Of a DNA stretch of 64,000 nt, positions 8,745 to 21,726 are shown one piece after another. Under the pieces are notes generated by a model that made no database searches, was not told the DNA's origin, and worked only from the letters and a program-made list of their open reading frames with translations. Location: positions 186,001 through 250,000 of the forward strand of contig JAJJXM010000049.1 of assembly GCA_024516155.1 (NCBI GenBank). The letters are read 5' to 3'. Each line of letters opens with the position of its first letter. Positions within the stretch are counted from its first letter, which is position 1. The translations under genes were made by a program, and so were the position numbers. The stretch is from Pyronema omphalodes. Taxonomy: Eukaryota > Ascomycota > Pezizomycetes > Pezizales > Pyronemataceae.

Positions 8745-11682
8745 TTGAGATCTGCGCGGTCGAAGGTCGAAGCAGCGGGGCGTTGGGCGGAACCGGGTGC
8801 GGCGGAATTGACGGAGTCAGTGATAGCGGGTTTAAAAAGTGGGCTCGGGATGCGACTCTGGCTGGTTCAGTCCCGGGACCGTGGTTTGTTAAATCTAGAG
8901 GTGGATCCGGTGTGCCGAGTCGAAGGGATCGAAGAGGACAAAGGGTGCTTTTTGGACAGGACAGACGATCAGGATTAGGATTCCGAGAGCAAAGGATAAA
9001 GTTTCGGAGCAGAGAAATGCGCTAGATATTGATACCCACATCCATGAATTGTTCTAGACGTTTGGTATATGCATGGATGAGAGGTGGTCAGTGGCTTGGT
9101 TTCCCATCGGGTTTCTACATACAGTACACGCAGCGATACGAAGTCCACCACAGGTGGAGGTGGATGAGAGGTCCGCGAAGAGGCGAGAATCAGGAATGTC
9201 GCATATCAACTTGGCTTTTCAGCCTCCTCTCTTTCGGTTACGTCATATGGACATAACACTTTGCGCCTCAACTCTTCTTCTGCACGTACATATGGCCTCG
9301 ATGGTTGTGCTACCATATGCAGGGCCTCAACTCTGCGGTGGTGATATGTAAAAAAGATCGACTTTTTTTTTATCTAGTTCTCGGTTTGCTTTTAGCTCGG
9401 AAACATCCGAGCGAAAATACTAGGCGTGATGGGGTTTAGTCGAAGGAACTGATCTACGATGGGCTGGAGCCTGGGAGTCCATGGAGCACCGGGAGGCCGT
9501 GTTTAACCAGGGCAGAGGTGTCCATAACAGCCGACGAGACGGGTGCACAGCTCCACATGATGAGATGGAAGGAGCTGACGAAGATGGCAAATGCAGCTGA
9601 AGCTCGAAGCGATTGCAGGATATGGCATAGCAACCGATCCACGATGCCAGGAAGCCACCACCATGTGCTATGTATGAAGGGATATAAAATTGTTTAAAGC
9701 ATTCCTACGTTTTCGCTAATCTCACTTACGCATCACCTTACGCTTTCCGGTCCGGTGTGGCTGGTGGGAAACAGCAGGTCGGTAATTGGCCTTGGCTTTT
9801 GGATTTCGTTGTTTGCTGAGAGAACATTGGGAAAACATAAAAGGGGGTTTTTGTCTAGATTTCGATTTCCTTTGCGGTAGTGGCACAGAGAGCTGTACGA
9901 AGGTATGTATGTATGAAAGTACGATATGATTAGTCCAAGGGCCAGCGCACGAGCCTTTGGTGGCGGTATGTAGAGTATTTGTATTCTCCAACGTGACAAA
10001 TTCAATTAAAGTTTCGCATTCTCATGCTGCAACCATACACACGTCTTTTTTTGCACTTTGGAAACCCCTATGTAATGCATGTCTTGGGGTTTAACTTTAT
10101 GCATCAAATTCTTCGGGACCCGGAAGAGGCGCCATGTCTTGAGATTGGGATTGAGTCAGGCCCGGAAGACCCGGTTCCGAAAGTATGAAGGGGGATCGGG
10201 GTTGGATTGAGGTCTGTGGCCGGGGAGAAATTCAAGAGGTGCTGAAGAAGGAAAGATGCTATAACAAGCCCACGACATCGACATTGAAGGATAAGTCGGC
10301 TGGGATAAATCCAAGCGCTCATACTCATTCACAGATAAGAGGCTTTGATTCCCTTTTGTTCGGAACCACTTTTTTTATTTTATTTTTATTTTATTTCGTG
10401 AAATTTCATTCTCCACCCTATCTTCTCGTCCACGCGGCTGCTCGTTCGTCCGCCGTAGATTCACTCTAGTCCCATGCTCTCTTCCATCATACAGCACAGG
10501 CCATGCACGGGCGTCGGGAAGGTGTTGTGATGCTGCTGCTGCTGCTGCTGTTCGCTGCACAAGCTAATGGAATAATAGCTGTCTGTCATGCGTCACGTGT
10601 GCTAATCGCTTTCCCGTCTCGTCCGCCGTGCATCACGTGTGTTAATCGCCTCCCCGTCGCAGCTCGTCTAATGTAATAGCTGTCCGCCGGGTGTCACGTG
10701 TGATAATCGCTCCCCCCCCGGGTGTGTTGTTCACCTTTCCGTTGCCCCCGCAACAACAGAGCTTCGGGGAGTTTCAACTGGCGGAGAAGAGGAAAAGAAG
10801 CTGACTTTGCAAAAAACGGGTTTCGTTCGAGAGAATAAACTGCTTTGAGCACCCCTTCTTTCCCTCTGCCTCCCCCCCCCCCCCAACCCCGCTTAGCTCG
10901 CCGCGGCCCCCTCGCCCCGACCTGCAAAAACTGAGGCTCCCTGCACTGATATGCATGGCATGGCAAGGTGTGAAGCAGTTGCGTTGCATCAAGAAGGAGT
11001 AGTAGTAGAAGAAAGCTGCTCTAAACCATCCCCCCTCAGCCATACATCTGTCTTTCTCCTCGAGTAAACCCACCGCGTGCTCAGAATAAAACACACCACT
11101 GCACCGATACGCCCCCCCCACAGCAAAAGCCAATCCATTTAGCGAATATTACTACCGAACGACTCTACAAAAACTACGACGTTCTGCGACAAGTCTTCGA
11201 GGGTTGTCGACAAGCTACGACAAGGAGGGATAGACAACTCCACAGAGACACAGCGATACTGCGACTCTGCAAGCACCAGCGACGCAGAAAAAGAGACAAG
11301 CGGGTCCAGTTGGCGGCAGTAAACTAAGAACTGTGATCATCGCATCACTCATACAGCTACATACATAACCCTATACTCTAGATACCCTCTCAACCCCGCA
11401 GCAAATAAAGAATACCGCCAATAGGATAAGGTTGCTGGCCTCCGCAGTTGAAGGTTGTCTTCTACTATATCGACTAGGGAACCCATATCATAAGCCATAG
11501 GAGTTTCGTCGTCTGCACCCCAACGGTTGCCAACTAGAGCAGTAGACGTCATCGTCATCGTCCCACAGCATATATAAGCAAGCCGAGCGACTACAACAAC
11601 ACCTAGTCAGTTAACCTCCCCGCCCGCGTAACGACACCAAACACAACGGGCAACAACTATCCTCACATACCAACCACCAATC
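8745..11682. other. Long intergenic region between divergent TYW4 and ATG18
   Basis: I see no supportable gene in these 2.9 kb. A minus-strand stretch at about 9722-9830 encodes a Lys/Arg-rich peptide bounded by plausible splice sites (CTCTCAG and GTAAGTGAG), but I could not extend it into a gene. The + strand has a CTGCTG tract (10531-10551), three CACGTG-containing repeats (listed separately) and a C-run at 10872-10884. The last 500 bp, with CA-rich and pyrimidine-rich sequence, is presumably the ATG18 promoter and 5' UTR. Confidence 0.45.
10568..10712 (+). promoter_or_regulatory. Three imperfect repeats, each carrying TCACGTGTGNTAATCGC
   Basis: CACGTG E-boxes lie at 10594-10599, 10634-10639 and 10695-10700. 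Each is set in the same longer context: a GTCYGYC-type word before it and TG-N-TAATCGC after it. CACGTG is the core site of bHLH factors (Cbf1/Pho4 class). The cluster is about 1 kb upstream of ATG18 and 1.8 kb upstream of TYW4; which gene it serves, if either, is inference. Confidence 0.5.
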
Positions 11683-13150
11683 ATGACGAACGCTCTCAAC
11701 TTCGTCACCTATAACCAGGACTTTACCTGCCTTGCCGTTGGTACTAGCTCCGGTTACAGAATATACAATTGCGACCCGTTTCAGAAGGTTTATGAACATA
11801 AGGAGGGAGATGTTAGCATCATTGAAATGCTGTTTAGTACTTCGCTGGTGGCGCTGATTTTCAGCCCGAGGAGATTGGTTATTACGAATACCAAGGTAAG
11901 TCGCGAGATTGAAGGAGTGGGAGAAGCTGCGGAGGTAGGATTGCAGGGGTAGCTGCGATGCAAAGAGCTCCGGCTACGTGACTCGGTTTGCCGAAGCTCG
12001 CAGCTTCAAAAGCGGGGTCGGCGATGTTTCGAAACGGCAAAGAAACATCTTAAAACAATGTTTCTACTTCAGAAAGCTCAAGCTAACTCATCTTTTACAG
12101 CGCCAAACAACAATCTGCGAACTCACCTTCCCTACCTCCATCCTCGCCGTAAAACTAAACCGAAAGCGCCTAATAGTCGTTCTGGAAGAACAAATCTACG
12201 TCTACGACATCAGCAACATGAAGCTTCTTCACACCATTGAAACCTCTCCCAACCCCAATGCAATCTGCGCTCTTTCCCCCAGTTCCGACCGCTGCTACAT
12301 CGCCTACCCCCGTCCAACTTCGAGCAGCCCATCTCCTTTCAGCCCACCTTCCCACGCACCTCCGGCCGCCGGTACTTCCGCTCCTCTCAGCGGAGACGTC
12401 TTGCTATTCGATGCCCTCAAACTTGAAGCCATAAACGTAATCGAAGCCCACAAATCCCCCCTCTCATGCGTAGCTCTCAACTCAGACGGTACTCTCCTCG
12501 CCACCTCCTCCGACAAAGGAACCATCATCCGAGTCTTCTCGGTACCCCAGAGTCAAAAGCTTTACCAGTTCAGAAGAGGAACCTATCCCAGCCGGATCTT
12601 TTCCATGAGCTTCAACCTGCGCTCATCTCTCCTTTGTATCTCCTCAGCTACGGAGACGGTGCATATCTTCAAGTTATCTTCCGCTTATGCAGCGGTTGAG
12701 AATACCGCCACTGGAAGAGCCGGCTCGGAAAGTCCCACTGGGTCTCTTAGTAGCAGCCCAACGACTCATGGCGGGCCTTCAGGAGCAGGGTTGGAGAGTT
12801 ATGAAGCCAATTCCAAGGCCAACGCAGCAGCGGCAAAGGCAAGACCAGCAGCCGGAAATGGAGGTATGGGAGCTCTCATCAGAAGATCTAGTCAATCCAT
12901 TGGAAGAACCCTAGCGGGTGCCGCAGGAGGGTATCTCCCCAATGCCGTAACGGAGATGTGGGAGCCCGCAAGAGACTTTGCATTTGTGAAGCTTAAGAAG
13001 CCCGGAGTGAGATCGGTGGTTGCCTTGTCTCCTAGTTCACCACAGATTATGGTGGTTACTGCGGAGGGAGACTTTTATGTTTATAATGTGGATATGGAGA
13101 AGGGTGGAGAGTGTGTGTTGGTTAAACAGTATTCGTTAGTATTCCCTTGA
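11683..13150 (+). CDS. ATG18: Autophagy-related PROPPIN Atg18 (WD40-type phosphoinositide-binding beta-propeller)
   Basis: Two exons, 11683-11895 and 12101-13150, joined at a GTAAGT donor and CTTTTACAG acceptor; 420 residues. The protein binds PI3P and PI(3,5)P2 on autophagosomal and vacuolar membranes and works with Atg2 in autophagosome formation. The N-terminus (FNQD-like [16 protein letters not shown]), the blade LVIVVLEE-like segment ([20 protein letters not shown]) and above all the lipid-binding FRRG at residues 228-231 identify it. A Ser/Pro/Gly-rich insertion after the IFKLSS blade and the terminal [11 protein letters not shown] match Atg18, and not the shorter Hsv2 or Atg21 pattern. 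Exon 1 ends after the ITNTK strand, and the 205-nt intron contains stop codons in frame. Length is usual for filamentous fungi. A small extra 3' exon after KQYS cannot be excluded. Confidence 0.92.
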
Positions 13151-14437
13151 GGTTCCTTGTTTTTCGAGGATAGGCGGTGCGCCGGGGAGCGGAGGTAGTG
13201 GTGCTATAGAGAGGGTATGATGAGAAACATTCGAATTGGGAGGAAGAGGTGGTACGCAGAAGAAGAAGAAGAAGCCGGCCGGTGAAATAGGCACCAGCTA
13301 CGGCGAATAGAGCAACAGGGAAAAAACAGGAAACAGGGGCTGATTCAAATAATCCCAATAGGTTACTAGACTCAAGTGAGAAGACTGGACAAAGCATGAT
13401 GTATGAATAGTATTCGACCACCACTGGTTACCGCCGGATATAAGAAGAGTTTAGAGAGCTGAGACGAGTTGTAGCGATGTTCCGGCGGCGGCGGCGGCGG
13501 ATCCTTCTTCTTCTTCTTCTTCTTCTCCTTCTTCTCCTTCTGCTTCTACTTCTATGGACGACGGACTTGGCGCTACTGCTTAAGGATCTCTATCTGGACC
13601 TTGGATCACCCACTACTAGACCTTTTTGTATACAGTACACAACATTCATTCCCCAGGAACTGGACCGGATAACACCCTGGATCTGGATCAATCCGACTGA
13701 ATACAAAAAAACATAGTAAACAGGATTTTCTTTTTCTTTTTTCTTTTTTCTTCTTTTGAAGGAAACCTCGATCTGTTGACTGAGAAAGAGGTATAACCCT
13801 GATACAGAATACGTCAAGGAAAGAAGGAAGGAAAGAAGTCAGGAAGGCGGGAACGAAGGAAGACAGGAACGAAGGAAAGGAAAGAAAGAAAGAAAGAAAG
13901 GATATGCGTATTATTGATTCTTTTGGGTTGTTTTTTTGTTTCTTCTGTTTTTGTTTCTTTTTGGCTTTCGTTTTTTTGGTTTTCGTTTTTCGTTTTTCGT
14001 TTTTTGTTGTGTTTTTTGTTTTTGGTTTTCGTTTTTCGTTTTTCTTTTTGCTTTATGAAACTGGCGTTGGCGTGCTTTTATTGTTTTTTTTGTTTATTCT
14101 GCTTATGTTTTGTTTTCATCACTGCTGCTTGTTCTTGTTGTTCTTTTTGTGGTTGCTGTTGTTATCGTTGCTGTTGTTGTTGTTGTTGTTGTTGAGTTAT
14201 TGTGATCGTTGTTGTGGTTGTTGTTGTTGTTGTTAAGTTATTGTTAAGTTATTGTGATTATTGTGATATCCATTCATTATTCATTATTCTCTGTTCCCCG
14301 CTCTCTGTTATCTGTTCCCCGTTCTGTGTTCTATGTTCTGTGTTGTTTGAACTGAGTTGAATTGCGTTGAATTGAATTGAATTGAGTTGAATTGCGTTGA
14401 ATTGCGTTGAGTGCCGCATTGCAGATTCCAGATGGCG
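13151..14437. other. Intergenic with trinucleotide, purine and T-rich low-complexity tracts
   Basis: No gene is seen. Contents: (CGG)n then (TTC)n at about 13482-13545; GGAAAGAAGGAA-type purine repeats at about 13815-13902; a TTTTCGTTTTT-type tract at 13935-14055; TTG repeats at about 14150-14235; and GAATTGAATTGCGTT words at 14350-14410. Long + strand open frames here are low-complexity artefacts. Confidence 0.6.
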
Positions 14438-14567
<130 letters not shown>

Positions 14568-14743
14568 TGAAGGTTTAGTTCAGTGTTATTTGTTGATTAT
14601 TTATGGATTATTTATGGATTATGTGTTGATTTGTGGCGGTGGTTTGATTTGATTATGTGTTGATGTGCGTTGGTGTGCGTTGATATATGGCGGTGGTTCG
14701 ATTTATGGCGGTGGTTTATGGCGGTAGTTTGGTTTATGGCGGC

Positions 14744-14950
14744 GGTGTTTGTGTTTATCTTCATCTTTATCTTAATCGTTGTCTTTGTGTTAATCTTTAT
14801 CTTTATCTTTGTGTTTATCTTTATCTTTATCTTTGTCTTAAGCGTTGTGTTTATCTTAAGCGTTGTGTTTATCTTTGTGTTTATCTCTGTGTTAATATTA
14901 ATCTTTATCTTTATCTTAATCGTTGCGTTTATCTTTATCTTTATCGGATT
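14744..14950 (+). repeat. Degenerate CTTTATCTTTAT / CTTAAGCGTTGTGTT repeats
   Basis: Imperfect TTTATC hexamers mixed with TTAATCGTT and TTAAGCGTTGTG units. They lead directly into a GGGATT tract at about 14946-14986. Confidence 0.8.
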
Positions 14951-15383
14951 GGGATTGGGATTGGGATTGGGATTGGGATTGGGATGCAGGATTTGGCATT
15001 GAAATATGACGGAGAGATACAGGATTGGGATTGGATTTTGGATTTTGGATTCAGATTGTGGTGCAGGATTTGGGATGTTAAATACAGGATTGGGATTGGG
15101 ATACAGCATTGGGATACAGGCTTGGCATTCAGGCTTGAGAAATAATAAGGCTTGGGATTCAGGATTGGGATTCAGGCTTGGAATGCAGAATTTTGGATGC
15201 AGGGTTAGGATGCAGTATTTTGGATTCAGGATTGGGATTGGGATTGGGATTTAGATTGTGGTGCAGGATTTAGATTGTGGTGCAGGATTTGGGATTGGGA
15301 TTGGGATTGGGATTGGGATTGGGATTGGGATTGGGATTGGGATTGGGATTGGGATTGGGATTGGGATTGGGATTGGGATTGAG
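14946..15383 (+). repeat. Hexanucleotide (GGGATT)n array in two blocks with degenerate GGATT units between
   Basis: A short pure block lies at about 14946-14986, a long pure block at about 15290-15383, and between them many variants (CAGGATTGGGATT, CAGGCTTGG, GATGCAGG). The unit reads GGGATT, which is not a rotation of the telomeric TTAGGG, so this is not an interstitial telomere. Confidence 0.9.
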
Positions 15384-15439
15384 ATTTTGGATTTTGGATT
15401 TTTGATTTTAGATATGGGGATTTTAGATATGGGAATATG

Positions 15440-15530
15440 AGGGTTGGAAGTATTAGATTGCAGATACTAGATCGAAGGTATTAGATTGCAGATACTAGAT
15501 TGAAGATACTAGATACCAGATAGTGAAATA
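15440..15530 (+). repeat. Tandem repeat of AGATACTAGAT / AGGTATTAGATTGC units
   Basis: About five units of 18-19 bp alternate between TATTAGATTGCAGATACTAG and variants; they sit between the GGGATT and GGGCTAT arrays. Confidence 0.7.
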
Positions 15531-15579
15531 GGAGTATGGAAGAGTAGGATGGAGGAATTTGGGTTATGGGAATTGTGGA

Positions 15580-15628
15580 CTGTGAACTATGGGCTATGGG
15601 CTATGGGCTATGGGCTATGGGCTATGGA
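15580..15628 (+). repeat. Short (GGGCTAT)n array
   Basis: About six units of TATGGGC, again G-rich on the + strand. Confidence 0.85.
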
Positions 15629-15685
15629 CAGCGAGAAGGGGACGGGGACGGTAAGGCGGGGAGGTACTTTTGGCCCTTGGGGAAT

Positions 15686-15974
15686 GGGAATGGGAATGGT
15701 TATGGTTATGGTTATGGTTATGGTTATGGTTATGGTTATGGTTATGGTTATGGTTATGGTTATGGTTATGGTTATGGTTATGGTTATGGTTATGGTTATG
15801 GTTATGGTTATGGTTATGGTTATGGTTATGGTTATGGTTATGGTTATGGTTATGGTTATGGTTATGGTTATGGTTATGGTTATGGTTATGGTTATGGTTA
15901 TGGTTATGGTTATGGTTATGGTTATGGTTATGGTTATGGTTATGGTTATGGTTATGGTTATGGTTATGGTTACA
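15686..15974 (+). repeat. Long hexanucleotide microsatellite (GGTTAT)n, about 47 copies
   Basis: Essentially perfect GGTTAT repeats run over about 280 bp, starting from a GGGAAT lead-in and ending in a single variant (GTTACAGAT). All three + frames are open across it, giving Val-Met, Gly-Tyr and Leu-Trp dipeptide runs, which are artefacts. Confidence 0.97.
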
Positions 15975-18676
15975 GATATGGTTAATACCTCCTACTCCTA
16001 TGTCTTATCATACGAATTCAAAAGTAAAGAAAGCTGAAAAAACCGAAATGGATTAACCTCAGCTCTTAAAAATAGAATCCTGATCCATATTACATCAAGT
16101 ACTTTCATGATGCTATGTTTCTATGTTTCTTTAGATCCAAACCGAAATTTGAAATGGTGAACCTACTACTATGTATTAGAATCTTCTCAAAGTTGGAACT
16201 TCGAACTAAGCGATGTTGTTTGAGATTTGAGTTGGTGGTCCGGAAGTTTACTTTGTTTTGGATGATATGGTGATTGGATTTAGTACGGTGGAAATGGGAT
16301 GTAGTGATAGATTTAGTGTTAAAAATCAGGTATATATATATATATATATCTGCTTATAATCTTTGTAGGCTACATATACATGTTTAAGTTTAAAACTTTT
16401 CGGGTAATATATATATAAAATCTAATAGATCATGGTTGAAATTATAACATGGTGTAATATTTATATAGCCTGGAAATTAGGATGAAGAAATATTCTTCAT
16501 GGATATAGCTGGTTATGTAACTTGTTCAAAAGGTATGGGAATGATGTATACTGAAACTAGAAGAATTTTTATACCATTATCTTAATTACATTTCGACTTT
16601 AATTATACACTGTTTGAGACCTCCTCCTCGTTTTGCTCTGATTAGGTGGTTGTTCTCTGGTTGGTTTTCACTGTTCAGATCAAATGCGTGATGACACGAT
16701 ATAATCTTATTCTCTGATGATAATGGTAAAAAAAATAAACTGATATATCAGAAGACAGAAGACACGATTCCTAAAAATCTTCCTTTTAGACCTTTAACCA
16801 ACCCCCCCCCCCCCCTCCAAAAAATAACCTAGTAGTCGCAAAGAATACAAACAGAATAACCAACATATAACTCAATTCCCGCAGGCTACATAAATTCCAG
16901 GACCTATTCCGCTTTCAGCTCTTAGATAACCGAAATCCGACATAAGCAAAATAAACTCGTCGTGTCGAGATTCATCATTCACTACGGTTCATATTTTTTT
17001 TTTTTTTTTTTTTTTTTTTCGTTATCTCGATCCCACGATGGAGGTCGGTCACCGACGATATTGTAGCATCACTGTGATGGCCTATTAACACCCATGTGAT
17101 GATATTAGCTTTCAAGTGACGTCCCCCGATACTATCTTCCAACGATATGGGCATTGGGCTCCAAATGTTACAACGGAGATTATCTCAATGTTATGATATA
17201 CATTTACGCGCTTAATTACCATGAATCTAGTGGTATTCATAGGTTGGATCATAAATGCTAAGATTATTAAAGTTTTGAAATAGTTTAAAGTTTTGGGGGT
17301 TCTATGTATTGTTTATATTGTTTATATTGTTTATATTGTTTATATTGTTTATATTGTTTATATTGTTTATATTGTTTATATTGTTTATACGCTGGTGTGA
17401 TATAATCCGATAGTCTGATTATGTATTTAATTCAAATTTCAGCCCATAACTGATTCAGTAACCCATAGTTGCGGACCTCCGATGAAAATAACCCGTGGGA
17501 AAATAACCTCTGTTGAGGCCTTTTTTTTTCTTGTGAGTGTCGATTGTTTTATGTATGTGGAATAGATACATTCCTAGATAGTAGATACGATACCGATACC
17601 TTTGTTCCTGGATAGTGAATGGAATATGAAAGTCCGAGGATGAGGCTGAATGATAATTACATCATCATCATCATCAACATTCATCCATTCCTGTAGCAGG
17701 GTTATCTTCTCATAATCACACTATGAGGAAATAGATACTTAGTACTTAGTACTTACAACCATTGTGGGATCGCAACGGGGAAACATGGGATTTGCGAATG
17801 GCGAGCTGCTGATGCCGTATCGAGGATCGTGCAAGGACAAAGTTGCCCGGCAGCAATACAACAGGAAGACACTGGTTCGCTGCCAGGAGATGTGAAAATG
17901 GAACACTGTAGATGCTGGGTCATAGGTTAAACCAGAAAAAAACGCTGTCTCGTAGATGTGCAATGGAGGAGCACTGGAGGTTTTCCGGGAGAGCTGATTT
18001 TATCAGGGTGGGAGGGCGCAGGGAAGGAACGCGGAAAGCGCATTTAGAGAGTAGTTGGGAGCTTGAGACAGGAACTTAACGTCATAGGAACATCGCGGGA
18101 ATGACACTAGGGTATACTAGCTAGCTTGGATGTGGGATGTTTTTAGCCTTGATAGTGCTATTGATGTCAGATTTTTATTGACACCATGAATTCTTTTCCT
18201 TTATCTATCTTGTTTCTTGCATGATTTGTTGATTTAATTAGTTTTGTCAATTGGTTAAACTTCTTATTTCTGTTATTGGTATGCGAAAAGAGGGAGACGA
18301 CAGTTTTTATATTTTCTTTTTGACAATCTTGTGTATTCGGGATCTTTTGTTTGTGGTTCACGAAACTTCGTGGAATGGAAATATCAGATAGAGTTTCATG
18401 GTGTTGAGGTGTGTTAAAGATTTCTTTCCCATCAGTCCATGTGTTTGAGGTGTCTGAATATTAGCGAGACCACCACAGAACAGATATGTGTATCACCTTT
18501 TCAATGTGTGATTCCAACGATGCCGCTAGTCTGTCGATTGAATCCTACATCGTCGTAGCAAGAGCAAACAAACCATGGGGCGACGCTATGGTGAGAAGGT
18601 CACTTTGTCGTACAATGTACACTACATTCTCGCGACACAGACACTACACACATCAAAAGAAATGTACCATAGGGAT
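15975..18676. other. AT-rich intergenic region with homopolymers and a TATTGTTTA array
   Basis: No gene is seen. Features: TA dinucleotides at 16331-16350, a C-run at 16802-16815, a T-run at about 16997-17019, a 9-bp TATTGTTTA array at about 17308-17390 and CATCAT repeats near 17660. Confidence 0.5.
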
Positions 18677-19295
18677 AGTTAACTGATTGCAAGGCTTGGA
18701 AACCAGGTGAATTGTTTGAAACTGCGAAAACTGGTTTCTGAAGTGGCAGTAAGTATTATTCAGTGTATACATAATAGCGTTTTATACTAATTGGGTCACC
18801 AGAAATCACAACCGAAGCCTATGATTGAAGCTCTGGAGCCCATCAACGGCCTCTAGAGAATCTTCCTGCATCTAGTGGCGGTCCAATGTCAGGATCCGAT
18901 TGCATTCGGAAAACAGCCACTTAGGCTCGGCGCTCATCGCAGGAACTAAGAGCATGTTTACCGCCATTTCTTAAAGGTTGGGAAACCTGGTTGCCAGAAG
19001 CTGGCGAAATGAGCAGGGTTGAGATACTGGCAGGCTCGGCCCCCGGTGGGTTCAAACGAGGTTGAATACATTATTTATTCCTGCATGCACTGACTGGTTC
19101 CCGATGCAGTTAAACTGGTTCGTATTTACAGAGTCCGTTTAATCAGCACACTGCAGTTACCTGGTTCTATGGACCCTCAAAACTGAACCAATAGTGTATC
19201 CGGGAAGCCAAAACTGTACCAACTGTGAGTTGCCAGTTCATTTAACCTGGTTTACGGTTTTACCTAGTAAACTGGATATACGGTTGTGAGGTCTG
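18677..19295 (-). mobile_element. hAT-type transposon relic, copy 1 (5'-truncated, internally deleted)
   Basis: This segment aligns along its length with the elements at 34307-35387 and 55066-55692. Shared landmarks are CAAGGCTTGG near its left end, many AACTGGTT/AACCAGTT subterminal words, ACTGCAGTTACCTGGTTCTATGG-like sequence and the right end reaching GTGAGGTCTG. On the minus strand it encodes a decayed hAT C-terminal dimerisation region, still readable as PAMSAEPKWLFSECNRIL, with an in-frame TAG soon after. The left terminal repeat is missing and the N-terminal part of the reading frame found in copies 2 and 3 is deleted. Confidence 0.75.
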
Positions 19296-21726
19296 TTCCT
19301 CGGCAGCTGCGGCCACAGATGATGATTCCTACCTCTTTAGGGGACGGTGGTTTTTCAGTTGACGGGTAATTGGAAAACTTTGGAACCATCAGTGACCCCA
19401 GAGTAAGAGTGAATTATTCTAGGTTGGAGTTGAAGTTCGATCAAGGATAGCGAATCGTCGTTGAGATACTGTACAGGATAAGGATAGTGGATGTCTGCGC
19501 TGGACTTAACGGCGACTTTTCTAGTCATAACCCGTTTCTAGTCATAACCCGTTCAGGTATATAATAAATGGCCCCGAGGGTCCAAGTCGAAGAAGATTTC
19601 TTACGGTGAAAAGTCTGGAGAGGCCTGCGCAGCCCAAACAACTATGGTCCCTCATTCTATCCCAATCCAATAATGTTCCATTACATCTACGTCTTTCGTT
19701 TAACATATACACCGGGTCAGTAGTCTCCCCCACCTTCTTATTCATGGTCTTCGGAAATTTCACCCCAAGCCTCCTCCACCTTTTGTTGTAGTCAGTCTTG
19801 ATGGTTTTGCAATACTCATCAATATTAACCCCTTTAAAGAGGGTTTCTCTATACAATGAGTGCCAAGAGCCCACAGAGGTAATACTATTAATCCCACTTC
19901 TGACCTATAGGCGTATTAGTACAGCTTTTAGCAAGCGATTTACTACGAGCGGAAACAGTATTTTGCCTACCCAGAATACATTTTGCCTTTCAACCACCAT
20001 TCGCTCCATGGAGTGTTGAGTAAATGCAGATTCCCCGTCACGCAGCCCATGCTACAACTTTTAATAGCTGTCAAGAACTGACGTTGGATTGCATCGCCAT
20101 TCATCTTCTCAGATTTATACTAGTCTTTTTCATGTCTAATGGATGCAACATGCACGGTTGGTAGTTTTGCGGGATAATACTGATTTTACCACTGGAAATA
20201 TTGGTTATCAAAGGCTGCTTCTGGCTAGCGAATCAATTGTAATTCTATAAAGTATCTATCTAAATCCAAGGTTACTTCAAGATGCTATAACTTCCCTCCG
20301 CAGCGCTATGCTTTCTCACCACTGTGCTAAGCTTTACCACCATCTCTGGCTCTGAGCTTTTATTTTCTTCCATTTCACTACGAATTTTTGTAAGTCTCTT
20401 TCCATTAGCGAAGCGCAAACAGTTTGATTTCAAAGGGTTTCCAGCTTAAGCGCATAATTCTGTCCAGAGGCCGGCAGGCTCTTCTGTGCATGCAATACGC
20501 CTGCATTATAAAGGTTGTGAACGAAACGGATCCAGTACTACTAATCAGCACTTTACACCTATGCAAAGCGACAGCAATGGCAACAGCGATGGCGACCTGA
20601 GGAGGCCGGCTGAAGGCCGGCTACCAAGCACATAATCTCTTGTATTTTAAATAGCCATGCAGCCGTCACACCGCATTTTCCCAACCCTCAGTAGGCGGAC
20701 TAAGAATTAGGCATGTATGACATCCTCCCCGCTCAATAGTACTTCGAGTTGCAATCAGATTTTGATTTACTTGACCCAGTTATACAGTCCGTCGTGCCCG
20801 CTATTTCTTCTAAAAACCTGGGTGGCATTCTCTCTGACAGCATTTCATCGGATGGATCGTTATACGATAATTCCGACTTTTAATAGGAAACCCGCTTCTT
20901 TCCCTCGTCGGCAACTTTTTAAAGGTAAACGGACAGTCTTAATCCCCCCCCCCCCCCCCCCTCCCCTTTATTTTTTTTTTGATTCTACCCATAACCCAGC
21001 GGTAGATGGGCGGTAGATAGATCTTGGGAGGCATCATGAGAAAACATTCAAAATTGGGAAAGTTATTGGACGGGAAGCAAGTCAGATAATTATGTTATTT
21101 TCTTAACCTGAGAGTGGATTTGTCAATTTTACATTGTATCGATATCATCATCTTTTCTAAGGGACGCGGGAATGAAACCCCGAGTTAAATATCGGTGATT
21201 TTCGTGCGAATTGTGCTGCTAAATAGGTAATGGCGATGTTAAAGCCGACAGCCATTACGGCATCAACTTTTCGGATATTGTTTAGTGTGAATGATCTCAT
21301 GGAAGGTAGCATCTGCCCTCCCGCCAAGTTTTAGGAAAACTTAGCGGTAATTTTTCGTCCCTCCAAAGGTTCTTGTGAAACCAAGTTTCACCCTGTCGCG
21401 TGGCCCTCGACTATTTTTATCTCTCGGTTCCGATATCCACATGCTAATTTTGTATAGTGACATATGACGACACACAGAGTACAGTGTATGTTACGCATGA
21501 GACGAAAACATGCCAAACCCATGATTTACTAGCCAAGTTTACCGCGCAATTTAACACACCAGGAGAGCGGTAATCGAGCTCGGTAGATACATTCTCCAAA
21601 CCTGATTCCAAAATGTATCTCCGGAACCCGGAACACTTTACAAGCATTTCAGACTCGAGCTCCCCCCTTTCATGCTCGAGCTTTCCCCTGCCATGCTCAA
21701 GTAAGCATAACCATCAAAATATCACA
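19296..21726. other. Intergenic region with possible gene relics
   Basis: No firm gene. A minus-strand frame at 19542-19874 (110 codons) reads like protein (NKRWRRLGVKFPKTMNKK, LLDWDRMRDHSCLGCAG), and the sequence upstream to about 20010 also has coding-like stretches (MERMVVERQNVFW) broken by stops. It may be a decayed gene, but I recognise no family. GGCCGGCTGAAGGCCGGC at about 20602 is a short palindrome. A run of 18 C lies at 20944-20961. Confidence 0.35.

Noticed and set aside
9722..9991. Possible exon encoding a Lys/Arg-rich peptide (HRTGKRKVMRK)
   Set aside because: Splice-like signals exist but no partner exon in a consistent frame could be assembled.
14946..15383. Interstitial telomere repeat
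   Set aside because: The unit is GGGATT, which is not a rotation of TTAGGG or its complement.
14612..15440. Frames with Ile-Lys-Ile-Asn or Gly-Ile repeats
   Set aside because: Simple-repeat translation; no domain or splice support.
15549..16056. Long open frames encoding Val-Met, Gly-Tyr or Leu-Trp dipeptide runs
   Set aside because: They are produced by the GGTTAT microsatellite, which lacks stops in all + frames; no flanking coding signal.
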